Source: Polyangiaceae bacterium (GTDB lineage: Bacteria > Myxococcota > Polyangia > Polyangiales > Polyangiaceae). From it: a stretch of DNA of 7,053 bases. The position numbers were made by a program, and so were the translations under genes. The notes below the pieces were generated by a model. That model was not told the DNA's origin and did not search any database. It saw only the letters and a program-made list of their open reading frames with translations. The stretch covers positions 1 to 7,053 of the forward strand of contig JAICTU010000471.1 in the NCBI GenBank assembly GCA_025936205.1, read 5' to 3'. Below, in pieces: positions 1 to 6,476 of the stretch (the first letter of the stretch is position 1; each line of letters starts with the position of its first letter).

Positions 1-2107
1 CTGCCGAGGCCAGCTCGGCACGCGCAGCCGCCAGGCCCACTCCTGCGCCGGCAAGCTCACCTCGGTTCACTATGGTCGAGATGCCGGATTCGAAGGCGGC
101 GCTCAGCGCCAGGATCGCTTCCGGGCTGACGCCGCGTGCGCGCGCCTGAATGGCCTCGATGTTGAAGCCTCGACCGTCGTCGGAGACACTGATCGCGACT
201 CCCTCCTCCGACTTCACACCTGAGATCTTCACCACGCCGGCCACGGGCTTACCGGCACTGCGGCGCTCCGCCTCTGTTTCGATCCCGTGCGCAATCGCAT
301 TGCGGAGCAGATGGCTCAGCACGCCGCCCAGCACTCCGCTGAGGGCGTACGGGATCTCGATCCCGCAATGATCCACCTCGAGACGGACGTTCTTTCCGGC
401 GCGCTGGGCCCAGCGCGCCACCGCTTCCGGTAGCAGCGCCGTGCTCTCCACCAGCGGGCGTTGCCCGAGCTCTTCGACGCGACCACGCAGCGCGCCGGGC
501 AGCTCCTTGGCTGCTTCCAGCAGCCGCAGGAAGCGCGTGCGCCGCACCGTGATCTGGTCCATTGCCGCGGCGCCCAGCGGGTGCTGCGCCACGAAGGTCT
601 GCTCGGCCTCCTCCAGCAGCTGCGCCAGCTCATCCACACCACGCCGCAGCTCCTGCCCACCGCCGGGCTCGGGATCGCCGACCGCCTGCTCCTGCAGGTC
701 CGTGCGCAGCTCCTGCAGCAGCGCCTCCAGCTGGGTCACCCGCGCCTCGATGCTGGCCAGATCGAAACAGCGGGCTTCGGCGCGCAGCGTGTGGAACTGC
801 TGGAACAGCGCTTCCACGGTGGGGCGGTCCAGCGTCTGGTGCGCGTTCAACAACTCGCGGCACACGCCCAGGCGGCGCTGCGTTTGGTCCACGAAGCTCG
901 CAAACAGCTGGCCGCCGCCCGAGACCAGCCGGCGCACCGCCGATAGCTGCCGCTCGTGCTCCAGCTCCTTCTCGGCGACCTCGCGCTCCAGGCGGCGCTT
1001 CTCGGTGACGTCGGTCGCGAGCAGCATGACCTGCTGCGCAGCTTCGCCGCCATAGACCAGCCGGTATTCGAGCTCCAGCTCCAGCTCGCCCCCGTCTTTC
1101 TGGAACTTCACGGAGCGCGGCGCCAGCTCGACGATATTCTTGAACTCTTCGGGCGGGGTCTGCAGCGCCGCGTCCACCCACGCCTGGAACGCCTCGCGCT
1201 CCATTTCGGAGTGGTCGAGATCGGGATACACCTGGTCCACGACGCTCGAACCGGCGCTGGCGCCGAAGATGCGCTCGGCCAGGCGCGAGTGTTCTTCGGT
1301 GAGCTTGCCCTGCGCGTCGAACACCAGGATCGCCTGCCCCATGTGGTCGAGCAGGTTCTGCAGGCGACGGTTCGAGGCAGCGATGCGCCGCTCGCGATCG
1401 TCGATGATCTGCGCCATGCTGTTGAAGGTGCGACTGAGCCGCCCGATCTCGTCATCGCGCTGCACCGGAACGAGCACCGGCAGCCCGCGCGCCAGGCCCA
1501 TGGCCGCCGTCTCCAGCCGGGCCAGCGGCGTCACCAGGAAACGGCGCGCGATCAAGATCAGCGCCGAGGCGAGGCACAGAGAGAAGATGGCACCCAGGCC
1601 GATCATCTTGCGCCGGGTCTGCGCGAACGCCTCGCGTTCCTGATTGAGCGAAACCCGCAGCGACACCGTGCCCAGCTGCTCGCCGGTCGGATTGACCACC
1701 GGGTGCAACACTTCGATGCAGTCGGCGGCCGAGCACTCCGCTTCCTTGGGCCGTCGGTACTGCGCGACAGGCTCGCTCCTGCCACTCGCGACCACCTGCG
1801 CCTGCAGGATCTCCGAGCTGACGCGCAGCCCATCGACGCGGTCGCGCACCGCATCGTCATCCTTGAAATCGAGCGCAGGGGCGAGCGAACCGGCAAACAC
1901 GACCGCCACCATCTGCGCGGCCGCGCGCTTCGAAGTGAGCAGCCGCTGCCACTCCAGACGGTTCAACTCGGCGACCACCACGCTGGTGACCAGCGCCACC
2001 AGCACCACGATGCCGAGGGCGAGGCGGGTGGCGATGGACCCGCCGACGCTCGTCACCAGGCTCGGACGCGCCGAGATCGGCTGGAGACTGACAGCAGGAG
2101 TAGCCAC
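1..2107 (-). CDS. Membrane-bound CheA-like sensor histidine kinase (HAMP, PAS-like, Hpt, CheA-type ATPase), partial at C-terminus
   Basis: The reading frame is open for 702 codons and runs off the left edge, so the C-terminus is missing. Seen in order: TM1 about residues 24-47; a periplasmic sensor domain about 48-165; TM2 about 168-188; HAMP about 190-242 with the DEIGRLSRTFNSM signature (219-231); a PAS-like segment about 248-368; an Hpt-like helical domain about 390-510 with HTLRAEA, giving His439 as candidate phospho-acceptor; then a CheA-type ATPase with N box HLLRNAIAHGIE (Asn603), G1 box DDGRGF (643-648), F-box-like FESGIST and G2 box GAGVGL. The inferred role is membrane signal input passed by ATP-dependent His phosphorylation to a response regulator, which is not in the window. 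A receiver or CheW-like domain may follow past the edge. The GTG start at 2107 is forced to within a few codons: an in-frame TGA lies two codons upstream. It lacks a clear Shine-Dalgarno. Confidence 0.9.
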   Translation of the reverse strand, partial: MATPAVSLQPISARPSLVTSVGGSIATRLALGIVVLVALVTSVVVAELNRLEWQRLLTSKRAAAQMVAVVFAGSLAPALDFKDDDAVRDRVDGLRVSSEILQAQVVASGRSEPVAQYRRPKEAECSAADCIEVLHPVVNPTGEQLGTVSLRVSLNQEREAFAQTRRKMIGLGAIFSLCLASALILIARRFLVTPLARLETAAMGLARGLPVLVPVQRDDEIGRLSRTFNSMAQIIDDRERRIAASNRRLQNLLDHMGQAILVFDAQGKLTEEHSRLAERIFGASAGSSVVDQVYPDLDHSEMEREAFQAWVDAALQTPPEEFKNIVELAPRSVKFQKDGGELELELEYRLVYGGEAAQQVMLLATDVTEKRRLEREVAEKELEHERQLSAVRRLVSGGGQLFASFVDQTQRRLGVCRELLNAHQTLDRPTVEALFQQFHTLRAEARCFDLASIEARVTQLEALLQELRTDLQEQAVGDPEPGGGQELRRGVDELAQLLEEAEQTFVAQHPLGAAAMDQITVRRTRFLRLLEAAKELPGALRGRVEELGQRPLVESTALLPEAVARWAQRAGKNVRLEVDHCGIEIPYALSGVLGGVLSHLLRNAIAHGIETEAERRSAGKPVAGVVKISGVKSEEGVAISVSDDGRGFNIEAIQARARGVSPEAILALSAAFESGISTIVNRGELAGAGVGLAAARAELASA

Positions 2108-2334
2108 CGCTCACAGGGAACGGTCCACTCCGGTTCGACTGGAGCGGACTTGAGTTAGCGACTGTTGAGCTGGCCGAAGTGGCGGCCAACCCACAGAAAA
2201 TCTGAGAATGCGTTCCAGAGCCACACAGCCGAACCGCTCTCTTGGTTACGAGACCTCGAGGACAGGCAGGGCGCTCCGGCGCTCACCTCGCCTCCGATTG
2301 TCTCCATCCGGATCTGAGCCGGATCGGACGAGCC
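2108..2334. promoter_or_regulatory. Divergent intergenic region between the kinase and the DUF155 gene
   Basis: This 227-bp stretch separates two divergently transcribed genes and must hold the promoters of both. I see no convincing sigma-70 -35/-10 pair on either strand. It contains two short inverted repeats: TGGCCG/CGGCCA (2171-2176 and 2183-2188, 6-nt loop), upstream of the kinase start, and ATCCGG/CCGGAT (2306-2311 and 2319-2324, 7-nt loop), just upstream of the weak GGA ribosome-binding site (2326-2328) of the DUF155 gene. Either could be an operator or leader hairpin, but arms of 6 bp are common by chance at this base composition. Confidence 0.4.
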
Positions 2335-3156
2335 ATGATGCACTACATTGCGACCGGTGAACGCGAGCAGGCGGAGCCTCAGCTCGTCGAGCACACCTTC
2401 TCCGTCGTCGCGTTCGTCGAGAATTTCGCCATCCAGGAGCTGGCCACGGTCTATCCCGAGGCCAAGCGCACGTCGCACCGCCTGCGTTCCGTGCGCCCGT
2501 TCGGCGGGCAGATCTTTGCTTATCGCTTCGGCACCGTGGTGTTCCACAACGTACCCAGCGAGGGCCGCGAAGCCGAGCTCGAGCGGCTGCGCAAGGCCCA
2601 GCCGAATCTCGCCACCAGCAAGGTCTTCAGCCTCGAGTTCGTGGTGCGTGAAGAGCCGGGCTGCGAGATCAGCGTGGATGACGGCGTGCTCACGGTGGAC
2701 CGCATGGACGCCGGCCGCACGCGCCTGGTCGCGCTCACGCTGGCGCAGACCGCGGCGCTCGAGTACTACGAGAGCATCGTCGACGAGCTGTTCACCAAGA
2801 CGCACGCGCTGGCGGGCGGCATGGAGCGCACGGGCACGGTCGGCTTCAGCTTACGCCTCCTGCACCGCTTCATCGGTCGCGCCATCGGCACACGCAACGA
2901 GGTGCTCTCGGTCCTGCACCTGCTCGATCGCCCCGATGCGATCCGCGACGACGCGAGCCTGCTGCCGATCTACAATCAGCTGCAAGACGACTTCGAGCTG
3001 CGCAACCGTTACCAATCGGTCCAGCAAAAGCTCGGCAGCGTGCAGAATGCGCTGGAGCTGATCGTGGAGGTCGGCCGCGATCGCCGCCTCGTGATCCTGG
3101 AGCTGACCATCGCCTCGCTGATCCTGTTCGAGATCGGCGTAGCCATGCTGCGCTAG
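2335..3156 (+). CDS. DUF155 / RMD1-YagE family protein (RMND1-like), C-terminally membrane anchored
   Basis: The protein is 273 residues from the ATG at 2335, the usual length for bacterial members of this family. The N-terminal two thirds carry the family pattern: a Phe-Gly-rich strand FGGQIFAYRFGTVVFHN (56-72) followed by an acidic helix EGREAELERLRK. The C-terminal third is helical, with RPDAIRDD (199-206) and a conserved Glu/Arg helix (about 217-245), and ends in one hydrophobic segment (252-272) just before the stop. The eukaryotic relatives Rmd1 and RMND1 act in meiotic division and mitochondrial translation; the bacterial role is unknown, so I give none. The open frame extends back to a TTG at 2242, but the ATG at 2335 has a GGA six bases upstream and the added residues look unrelated to the family. 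A second ATG follows immediately. It is transcribed away from the kinase and ends in a hairpin shared with the convergent yccF gene. Confidence 0.87.
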   Translation: MMHYIATGEREQAEPQLVEHTFSVVAFVENFAIQELATVYPEAKRTSHRLRSVRPFGGQIFAYRFGTVVFHNVPSEGREAELERLRKAQPNLATSKVFSLEFVVREEPGCEISVDDGVLTVDRMDAGRTRLVALTLAQTAALEYYESIVDELFTKTHALAGGMERTGTVGFSLRLLHRFIGRAIGTRNEVLSVLHLLDRPDAIRDDASLLPIYNQLQDDFELRNRYQSVQQKLGSVQNALELIVEVGRDRRLVILELTIASLILFEIGVAMLR

Positions 3157-3188
3157 TACCTCGTGCACTCGGTACTTCTTCTTCATTT

Positions 3189-3220
3189 GTAGAAACCCGG
3201 CGCGGACTTCGGGTTTCTAC
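3189..3220. terminator. Hairpin between convergent genes, likely bidirectional terminator
   Basis: GTAGAAACCCG (3189-3199) pairs perfectly over 11 bp with CGGGTTTCTAC (3210-3220) around a 10-nt loop. It sits 32 bases after the DUF155 stop and 41 bases beyond the stop of the convergent yccF-like gene, the expected place for a shared terminator. Neither side has a proper U-tract (plus strand continues TACTCGG, minus strand AAATGAAG), so it may act as a weak terminator or transcript-end stabiliser. Confidence 0.6.
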
Positions 3221-3261
3221 TACTCGGCGAAGAGCTCGCTGCCGCCGCGACCTGGGTTGGG

Positions 3262-3681
3262 CTAAAGGCGCCCCCTGGCAGCGACTTCCTTGGGCACGAT
3301 CATCTTGCCGATCGGGGCGAGCGCGATCCCGGCCAGCTTCAGGTGCTGGATGCCAAACGGGATGCCGATGATGGTCAGGAAGCACACCAGCGCCGAACCC
3401 AGGTGGCCGATCGCCAGCCAGAACCCCGCAAAGACGAACCAGATCACGTTGCCCAGCAGACCGAGCACGCCGGTGCCGATGTCATCGGTCTGCGTCAGAC
3501 TCCTGCGGCTGACAGCCTCATTGCCGAAGGGGAAAAACGAAAATTGCCCGATCACGAAGCACGCCTTCGCCCAGGGAATCCCCACGACCGTCAGAAACGC
3601 GAGGGCACCGGCCAGACACCAGCCGAGCCCCATGAGCAGCCCGCCCATCAGGAACCACATCACGTTACCGATGAGCCGCAT
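3262..3681 (-). CDS. yccF: YccF family inner-membrane protein
   Basis: The protein is 139 residues from the ATG at 3681, close in length to E. coli YccF (about 148). It has two copies of the roughly 50-residue YccF domain, recognisable as an internal repeat: LGNVMWF-type opening then TVVGIPWAKACF and PFGNEAV in copy one (about 3-57), and LGNVIWF then TIIGIPFGIQH and PIGKMIV in copy two (about 75-129). Each repeat supplies hydrophobic segments, so it is a small multi-pass inner-membrane protein. Its biochemical function is not established. The frame extends 15 codons further to 3726, but the start at 3681 is preferred because GGGGA lies six bases upstream and the family's proteins begin here. 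It lies 86 bases downstream of the lipoprotein gene on the same strand and is probably co-transcribed with it. Confidence 0.88.
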   Translation of the reverse strand: MRLIGNVMWFLMGGLLMGLGWCLAGALAFLTVVGIPWAKACFVIGQFSFFPFGNEAVSRRSLTQTDDIGTGVLGLLGNVIWFVFAGFWLAIGHLGSALVCFLTIIGIPFGIQHLKLAGIALAPIGKMIVPKEVAARGRL

Positions 3682-3746
3682 CTCGAGTCCCCAGTCCGGC
3701 TTAGCCCGCCGCTGGCCGCTGTGCAAGCAAGCCAGCGCGCGAACCG

Positions 3747-3764
3747 AGCCAGCGTGCGCCGGCT
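3747..3764 (-). terminator. Small hairpin just after the lipoprotein stop codon
   Basis: On the minus strand AGCCGGC and GCTGGCT form a 7-bp stem (one G-T pair) around a 4-base loop, three bases after the lipoprotein stop. There is no U-tract, so it may partly uncouple expression of the downstream yccF-like gene or mean nothing. Confidence 0.3.
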
Positions 3765-3767
3765 CAC

Positions 3768-4277
3768 TCAGGGGCGGCGGTAGTCAATGATGCCCGCCAG
3801 CACCTGGCCCACTTCCCATCCGCCGGGACCGCGCGTCACCGCGGCGCTGTAGATCGAACCGCTGACGCCCTGCGCGGGCATGCGATGGCGCAACATCAGC
3901 TGCTGCTCGAACACCTGCAGCGACCACACGCCGATGCGCAGCTCGCCGGTATCCAAGCGCGGCTGTGCATTCAGGGTGAAGCCGATCAAGAAGTCCTTGT
4001 CCGGCACGTCGCTCTCGCGCAGGCGGACCAGCAGCAAGGCATGGAGCGCTCGCCCGTCCTCGATCGTCAGCGCCATGGGCTTGCCGGCGAGCTCGACGAT
4101 CACTCGCCCGGGCTGCGGGGACGGGAGCCCCTGCACCCCTGGCGTGTCGACCCCAGTCGGCAGCGGAGGGGCCTGAGGCGGAGCATGTTCAGGACGCGGA
4201 TCGGGGCATGCCGTGGAATAGCAGCCTGCAACGGCTGCGGCCAGCCACAGGCGGAAGCCAGGAGCGAAGCTGTTCAT
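3768..4277 (-). CDS. Small outer-envelope lipoprotein of unknown function
   Basis: The protein is 169 residues. Its N-terminus is a lipoprotein signal peptide: a short start with one Arg (R9), a hydrophobic stretch LWLAAAVAG and the lipobox VAGC with Cys19 as the lipidated residue. A Pro-rich linker follows (about 24-57), then a compact mixed domain (about 58-169) beginning RVIVELAGKPMALTIEDG and ending VLAGIIDYRRP. I recognise no catalytic motif or family. The ATG at 4277 is well supported by AGAGGA seven bases upstream. It is the first gene of a likely two-gene unit with the yccF-like gene. It should be exported and anchored in the outer or inner membrane, which is all the sequence supports. 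Confidence 0.8.
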   Translation of the reverse strand: MNSFAPGFRLWLAAAVAGCYSTACPDPRPEHAPPQAPPLPTGVDTPGVQGLPSPQPGRVIVELAGKPMALTIEDGRALHALLLVRLRESDVPDKDFLIGFTLNAQPRLDTGELRIGVWSLQVFEQQLMLRHRMPAQGVSGSIYSAAVTRGPGGWEVGQVLAGIIDYRRP

Positions 4278-4781
4278 GGCAGATCCTCTGGGAGCGCGCT
4301 CAGTCGCGCCCGCGAGTCGAACGGAGATCTGACTCGAGCCGCGTCATAATCGGCTCCCGCGATCGAGGGAAGACGAGCTCAGCCATGATTCGAGCTTCGA
4401 CCCGAGTGTGTTTATCCAGGGCGCAGAGAGCGAAAACGCCAGCAGGCTAGGAAGAACTGGACGTCGGCGCCGCCGACACGGGCACTGTCTGCGCTGTTCC
4501 TCCCACGACGAGTGCGCCGCCCCCGGGACTGCGACGCACTTCGATGGTTCCAGAGATTCAATTCCGCACTCTGGGACGGCAAGAAGCGCTTCTTGTCTGG
4601 ATGCGCGATTCGGAGCTAATGTGCTCGGGCCAAAGCCGGTCCGGACGTGGCGCGGAGGGGACGCTGTCGCGGCTTCTCGTCCCGGTCTGCGCGGCAGATC
4701 GCATCCGGGACGAATGAAGACTCTACCTCGGGAAATCGGGGTTGTGACACTTCGAACCTCAGAATGTAAGGAAGCTAACTG
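4278..4781. other. Gene-poor intergenic region of about 500 bp between divergent genes
   Basis: This stretch separates the minus-strand lipoprotein from the plus-strand esterase. Open frames here are Arg/Ser/Cys-rich and lack family resemblance, so I call no gene. It contains a perfect 6-bp stem with a 3-base loop, GTCGGC-GCC-GCCGAC (4463-4477). Promoters for both flanking genes must lie here, but I see no strong -35/-10 pair. On the minus strand a 36-codon open stretch ending at a TAG (4458-4460) reads like a plausible protein end (SGTIEVRR...VSAAPTSSSS) and could be a gene relic, but it has a stop immediately upstream and no start. Confidence 0.5.
4768..4774 (+). promoter_or_regulatory. Ribosome-binding site of the esterase gene
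   Basis: AAGGAAG lies seven bases before the ATG at 4782. It decides the start: the alternative in-frame ATG at 4839 (residue 20) has no Shine-Dalgarno and sits inside an inverted repeat. Confidence 0.75.
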
Positions 4782-6014
4782 ATGGACAGCTCGCGGATCG
4801 GATCTCACCTCAGCGCCCCAATCAAACATGGCACGCGCATGCGTGCCCGTGCCATGCTTGGCCTGGGCACGTTTCTGTTTGCATGTGGCACGGACAATGG
4901 CGCCCCCATGCCGTCCGGTGGCAGCACAACCAGTGCACCCCCCAGCGGCACCATAGTATCCGGCACCGCGTCGAACGAGCCGGCGGGCAGTGGAACCAGT
5001 AGCGCAACGCCTGGGATGGGAGAGGCTGCGCCTACTGGCATGGGAGAAGCTGCGCCTCCTGGCATGGGAGAGGCCGCGCCTCCTGGGATGGGAGAGGCTG
5101 CGCCTACTGGGATGGGAACGGAACTGGTAGACACCAATGGACCAGGAGCGGGAGCTGGCAGCCCCACCACCGGCACAGGTGACAGCACCACGGAAGGCCC
5201 TGGAGGCTCCGAAGGCCCCACCGAAACGCTGAGCGCGGGGTGTGGCACGACGCGCGCGCTGATGAATGGCCGCAGGACCATCCAGAGTGGTGGCGTGAAC
5301 CGCGAGTACATTCTGCGGGTGCCGGACGACTACGACAACACCAGGCCGTATCGTCTGATACTCGCCTATCACTGGGCGAACGGAAACGCGAACCAAGTCG
5401 CCAACGGCGGCATGGGCGGCTCGACCGAAGATCCGTACTTCGGACTCTGGGATCTTGCGCAGAACAGCACCATTTTCGTGGCACCAGAGGGCCTCGACGC
5501 CGGCTGGGCCAATACCGGTGGGCGTGACGTGGCTCTGACCGACGCCATTCTCGAGGAGGTACAGGGCGATCTGTGCATTGACAAGACGCGCATTTTTGCC
5601 ACCGGCTTCAGCTATGGTGCTTCAATGTCCCATGCCCTTGCCTGCGCGCGGGCGGATGTCTTTCGCGGGGTAGCGCTGTACGCCGGTGCGCAACTCAGCG
5701 GCTGCGATGGCGGCACCACACCCATCGCGTATTTCCACGCTCACGGCGTGAACGATTCGGTCCTCAACTTTGAGCAGCGCGGCGTACCGCTTCGCGACCG
5801 CTACGTGGCCCTCAACGGCTGCACTCCGCAGAACCCGCCGGCGCCGGCAGCAAACAGCGGCACGCACATTTGCACTTCGTACGAAGGTTGCTCGGAAGGG
5901 CATCCCGTACGCTGGTGTGCGCATGGTGGGGATCACAATCCCACGGAGAAGGATCAAGGCCAAAGCAAGAGCTGGGTCCCTGGTGAGGCCTGGGCCTTCA
6001 TCAGCCAATTCTAG
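4782..6014 (+). CDS. Lipoprotein feruloyl esterase C / PHB-depolymerase-like (CE1, LpqC-type) esterase
   Basis: The 410-residue protein has a long lipoprotein signal peptide (basic residues to Arg23, hydrophobic 25-34, lipobox LFAC, Cys35). A Gly/Ser/Thr/Pro-rich linker follows (36-153), including four tandem 8-residue repeats GMGEAAP[T/P] (78-109). The catalytic domain (about 154-410) is an alpha/beta hydrolase. Visible catalytic candidates are Ser277 in GFSYG, Asp325 in HGVNDS and His385 in HGGDHNP. It also shows YDNTRPYRLILAYHW, an oxyanion-side motif common to the family, FVAPEGLDAGWANTGG, and several Cys residues suggesting disulfides. These strings and the ending QGQSKSWVPGEAWAFISQF strongly recall fungal feruloyl esterase C and related bacterial esterases, so the likely reaction is hydrolysis of ester-linked hydroxycinnamates or acetyl/short acyl groups on plant polysaccharide at the cell surface. 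PHB-oligomer hydrolysis is the main alternative. Codons such as AGG, ATA, GGA and CAA are more frequent than in the kinase, hinting at transfer. Confidence 0.9.
   Translation: MDSSRIGSHLSAPIKHGTRMRARAMLGLGTFLFACGTDNGAPMPSGGSTTSAPPSGTIVSGTASNEPAGSGTSSATPGMGEAAPTGMGEAAPPGMGEAAPPGMGEAAPTGMGTELVDTNGPGAGAGSPTTGTGDSTTEGPGGSEGPTETLSAGCGTTRALMNGRRTIQSGGVNREYILRVPDDYDNTRPYRLILAYHWANGNANQVANGGMGGSTEDPYFGLWDLAQNSTIFVAPEGLDAGWANTGGRDVALTDAILEEVQGDLCIDKTRIFATGFSYGASMSHALACARADVFRGVALYAGAQLSGCDGGTTPIAYFHAHGVNDSVLNFEQRGVPLRDRYVALNGCTPQNPPAPAANSGTHICTSYEGCSEGHPVRWCAHGGDHNPTEKDQGQSKSWVPGEAWAFISQF
4823..4860 (+). repeat. Near-perfect 13-bp inverted repeat inside the signal-peptide codons
   Basis: CAAACATGGCACG (4823-4835) and CGTGCCATGCTTG (4848-4860) pair over 12 of 13 positions (9 continuous next to a 12-base loop). 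An alternative, mutually exclusive hairpin pairs GGCACGC (4830-4836) with GCGTGCC (4841-4847) around a GCAT tetraloop. Both lie 41-78 bases into the esterase gene, so they could affect translation or mRNA stability. Confidence 0.7.
5013..5117 (+). repeat. 24-bp tandem repeat, four copies plus a partial fifth, in frame
   Basis: Four 24-bp units (5013-5036, 5037-5060, 5061-5084, 5085-5108) and a 9-base remnant encode GMGEAAP followed by Thr or Pro. Copies 1 and 4 are identical; copies 2 and 3 differ by a few third-position or T/P changes. Being a multiple of three, copy-number change would alter linker length without a frameshift. Confidence 0.95.
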
Positions 6015-6128
6015 CGTCTTCGCCCCAAGCCCGAGAGTCGTGGTGATGTTCTGATTGCAGGGGGCTCGCCCCCCTGCGTCAGGATAGTTATCACCCCGTC
6101 TGCAGCCGACATTGTCGAACTGGCTTCG
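6015..6128. other. Short intergenic stretch after the esterase
   Basis: Apart from the hairpin at 6057-6077 I see no gene or site here. It separates the esterase stop from the minus-strand peptidase relic. Confidence 0.4.
6057..6077 (+). terminator. Strong GC hairpin downstream of the esterase gene
   Basis: GCAGGGGG (6057-6064) pairs over 8 bp with CCCCCTGC (6070-6077) around the loop CTCGC, 42 bases after the stop. No U-tract follows (GTCAGGATAG), so the call rests on stem strength and position. Confidence 0.55.
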
Positions 6129-6476
6129 CTATGCGGGCGGTAGAATGAGCGACGTGAAGTTCGACTCGCTCCCATCACCCCCTTCATAGCGCCGCCCCGA
6201 CGATTGGTCCCCGAGGAGCGCCTGCGGGCCGTCATGGGAGCGCCGCGGCTTTCTGCGGGCGAGCTCGAGCTCGGATCGACGACGGGCGAACCCATGCCTC
6301 GCGTCGAACCAATGAACGTCGATTTCCTTGCCGAGCGCCTTCATCCTCTCTTCATACACGGCGACAGAACGGGGCGGCGCCCGCGTATCATTGCGGCCCT
6401 GAATGATTGACACGGGAGCGCTGACGCCGGTTGCGTACGTCAACGGTGAGCTCTTGGCATAACGCTCGGGGATTCG
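6129..6476 (-). pseudogene. C-terminal relic of an S9 prolyl oligopeptidase family peptidase
   Basis: The first 64 codons of this frame (6476 down to 6285) match the C-terminal end of the S9 alpha/beta-hydrolase domain: ERYAKSSPLTYA, then PVSIIQGRNDTRAPP with the catalytic Asp (residue 30 of the fragment), EERMKALGKEIDVHWFDA, and RHGFA with the catalytic His (residue 61). In intact relatives the His is usually in Gly-His-Gly; here the first Gly is Arg. An in-frame TGA lies directly upstream (6477-6479) and none of the three upstream minus frames contains the missing propeller or the Gly-x-Ser-x-Gly nucleophile region, so the gene is truncated. After HGFA the frame becomes Arg/Ser-rich and unlike the family, suggesting a frameshift near 6285 as well. 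It has no start with a ribosome-binding site. It could still be transcribed, but a working peptidase is not possible from what is here. Confidence 0.8.

Noticed and set aside
956..2158. 400-codon plus-strand open frame
   Set aside because: It is antisense to the kinase and its product is a His/Arg/Gln/Leu-rich mirror of the HAMP and PAS-like codons; the minus strand carries recognisable domains over the same span.
1857..2189. 110-codon minus-strand open frame with a GTG at 2114 seven bases from the kinase start
   Set aside because: It is out of phase with the kinase and yields a Gly/Arg/His-rich product, while the in-phase frame gives TM1 and the sensor domain.
2195..2225. Sigma-54-like TGGC...GC on the minus strand upstream of the kinase
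   Set aside because: The GG-to-GC spacing is one base short of the -24/-12 consensus and the TTGC half is poor.
3290..3790. Plus-strand open frames of 146-166 codons
   Set aside because: They are antisense to the yccF-like gene, whose internal repeat and membrane segments are clear on the minus strand.
4748..4770. TTGTGA and TGTAAG with 17-bp spacing before the esterase
   Set aside because: Each matches consensus at only four of six positions and the implied transcript start falls after the Shine-Dalgarno, which would remove it from the mRNA.
4408..4782. 124-codon plus-strand open frame ending at the esterase start with a TGATG overlap
   Set aside because: The overlap resembles translational coupling, but the product is Arg/Ser-rich, has no family resemblance, starts at a GTG without a ribosome-binding site, and the esterase has its own strong one.
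4344..5396. 350-codon minus-strand open frame
   Set aside because: It is antisense to the esterase; its Ser/Arg/His repeats are merely the reverse of the GMGEAAP repeat DNA.
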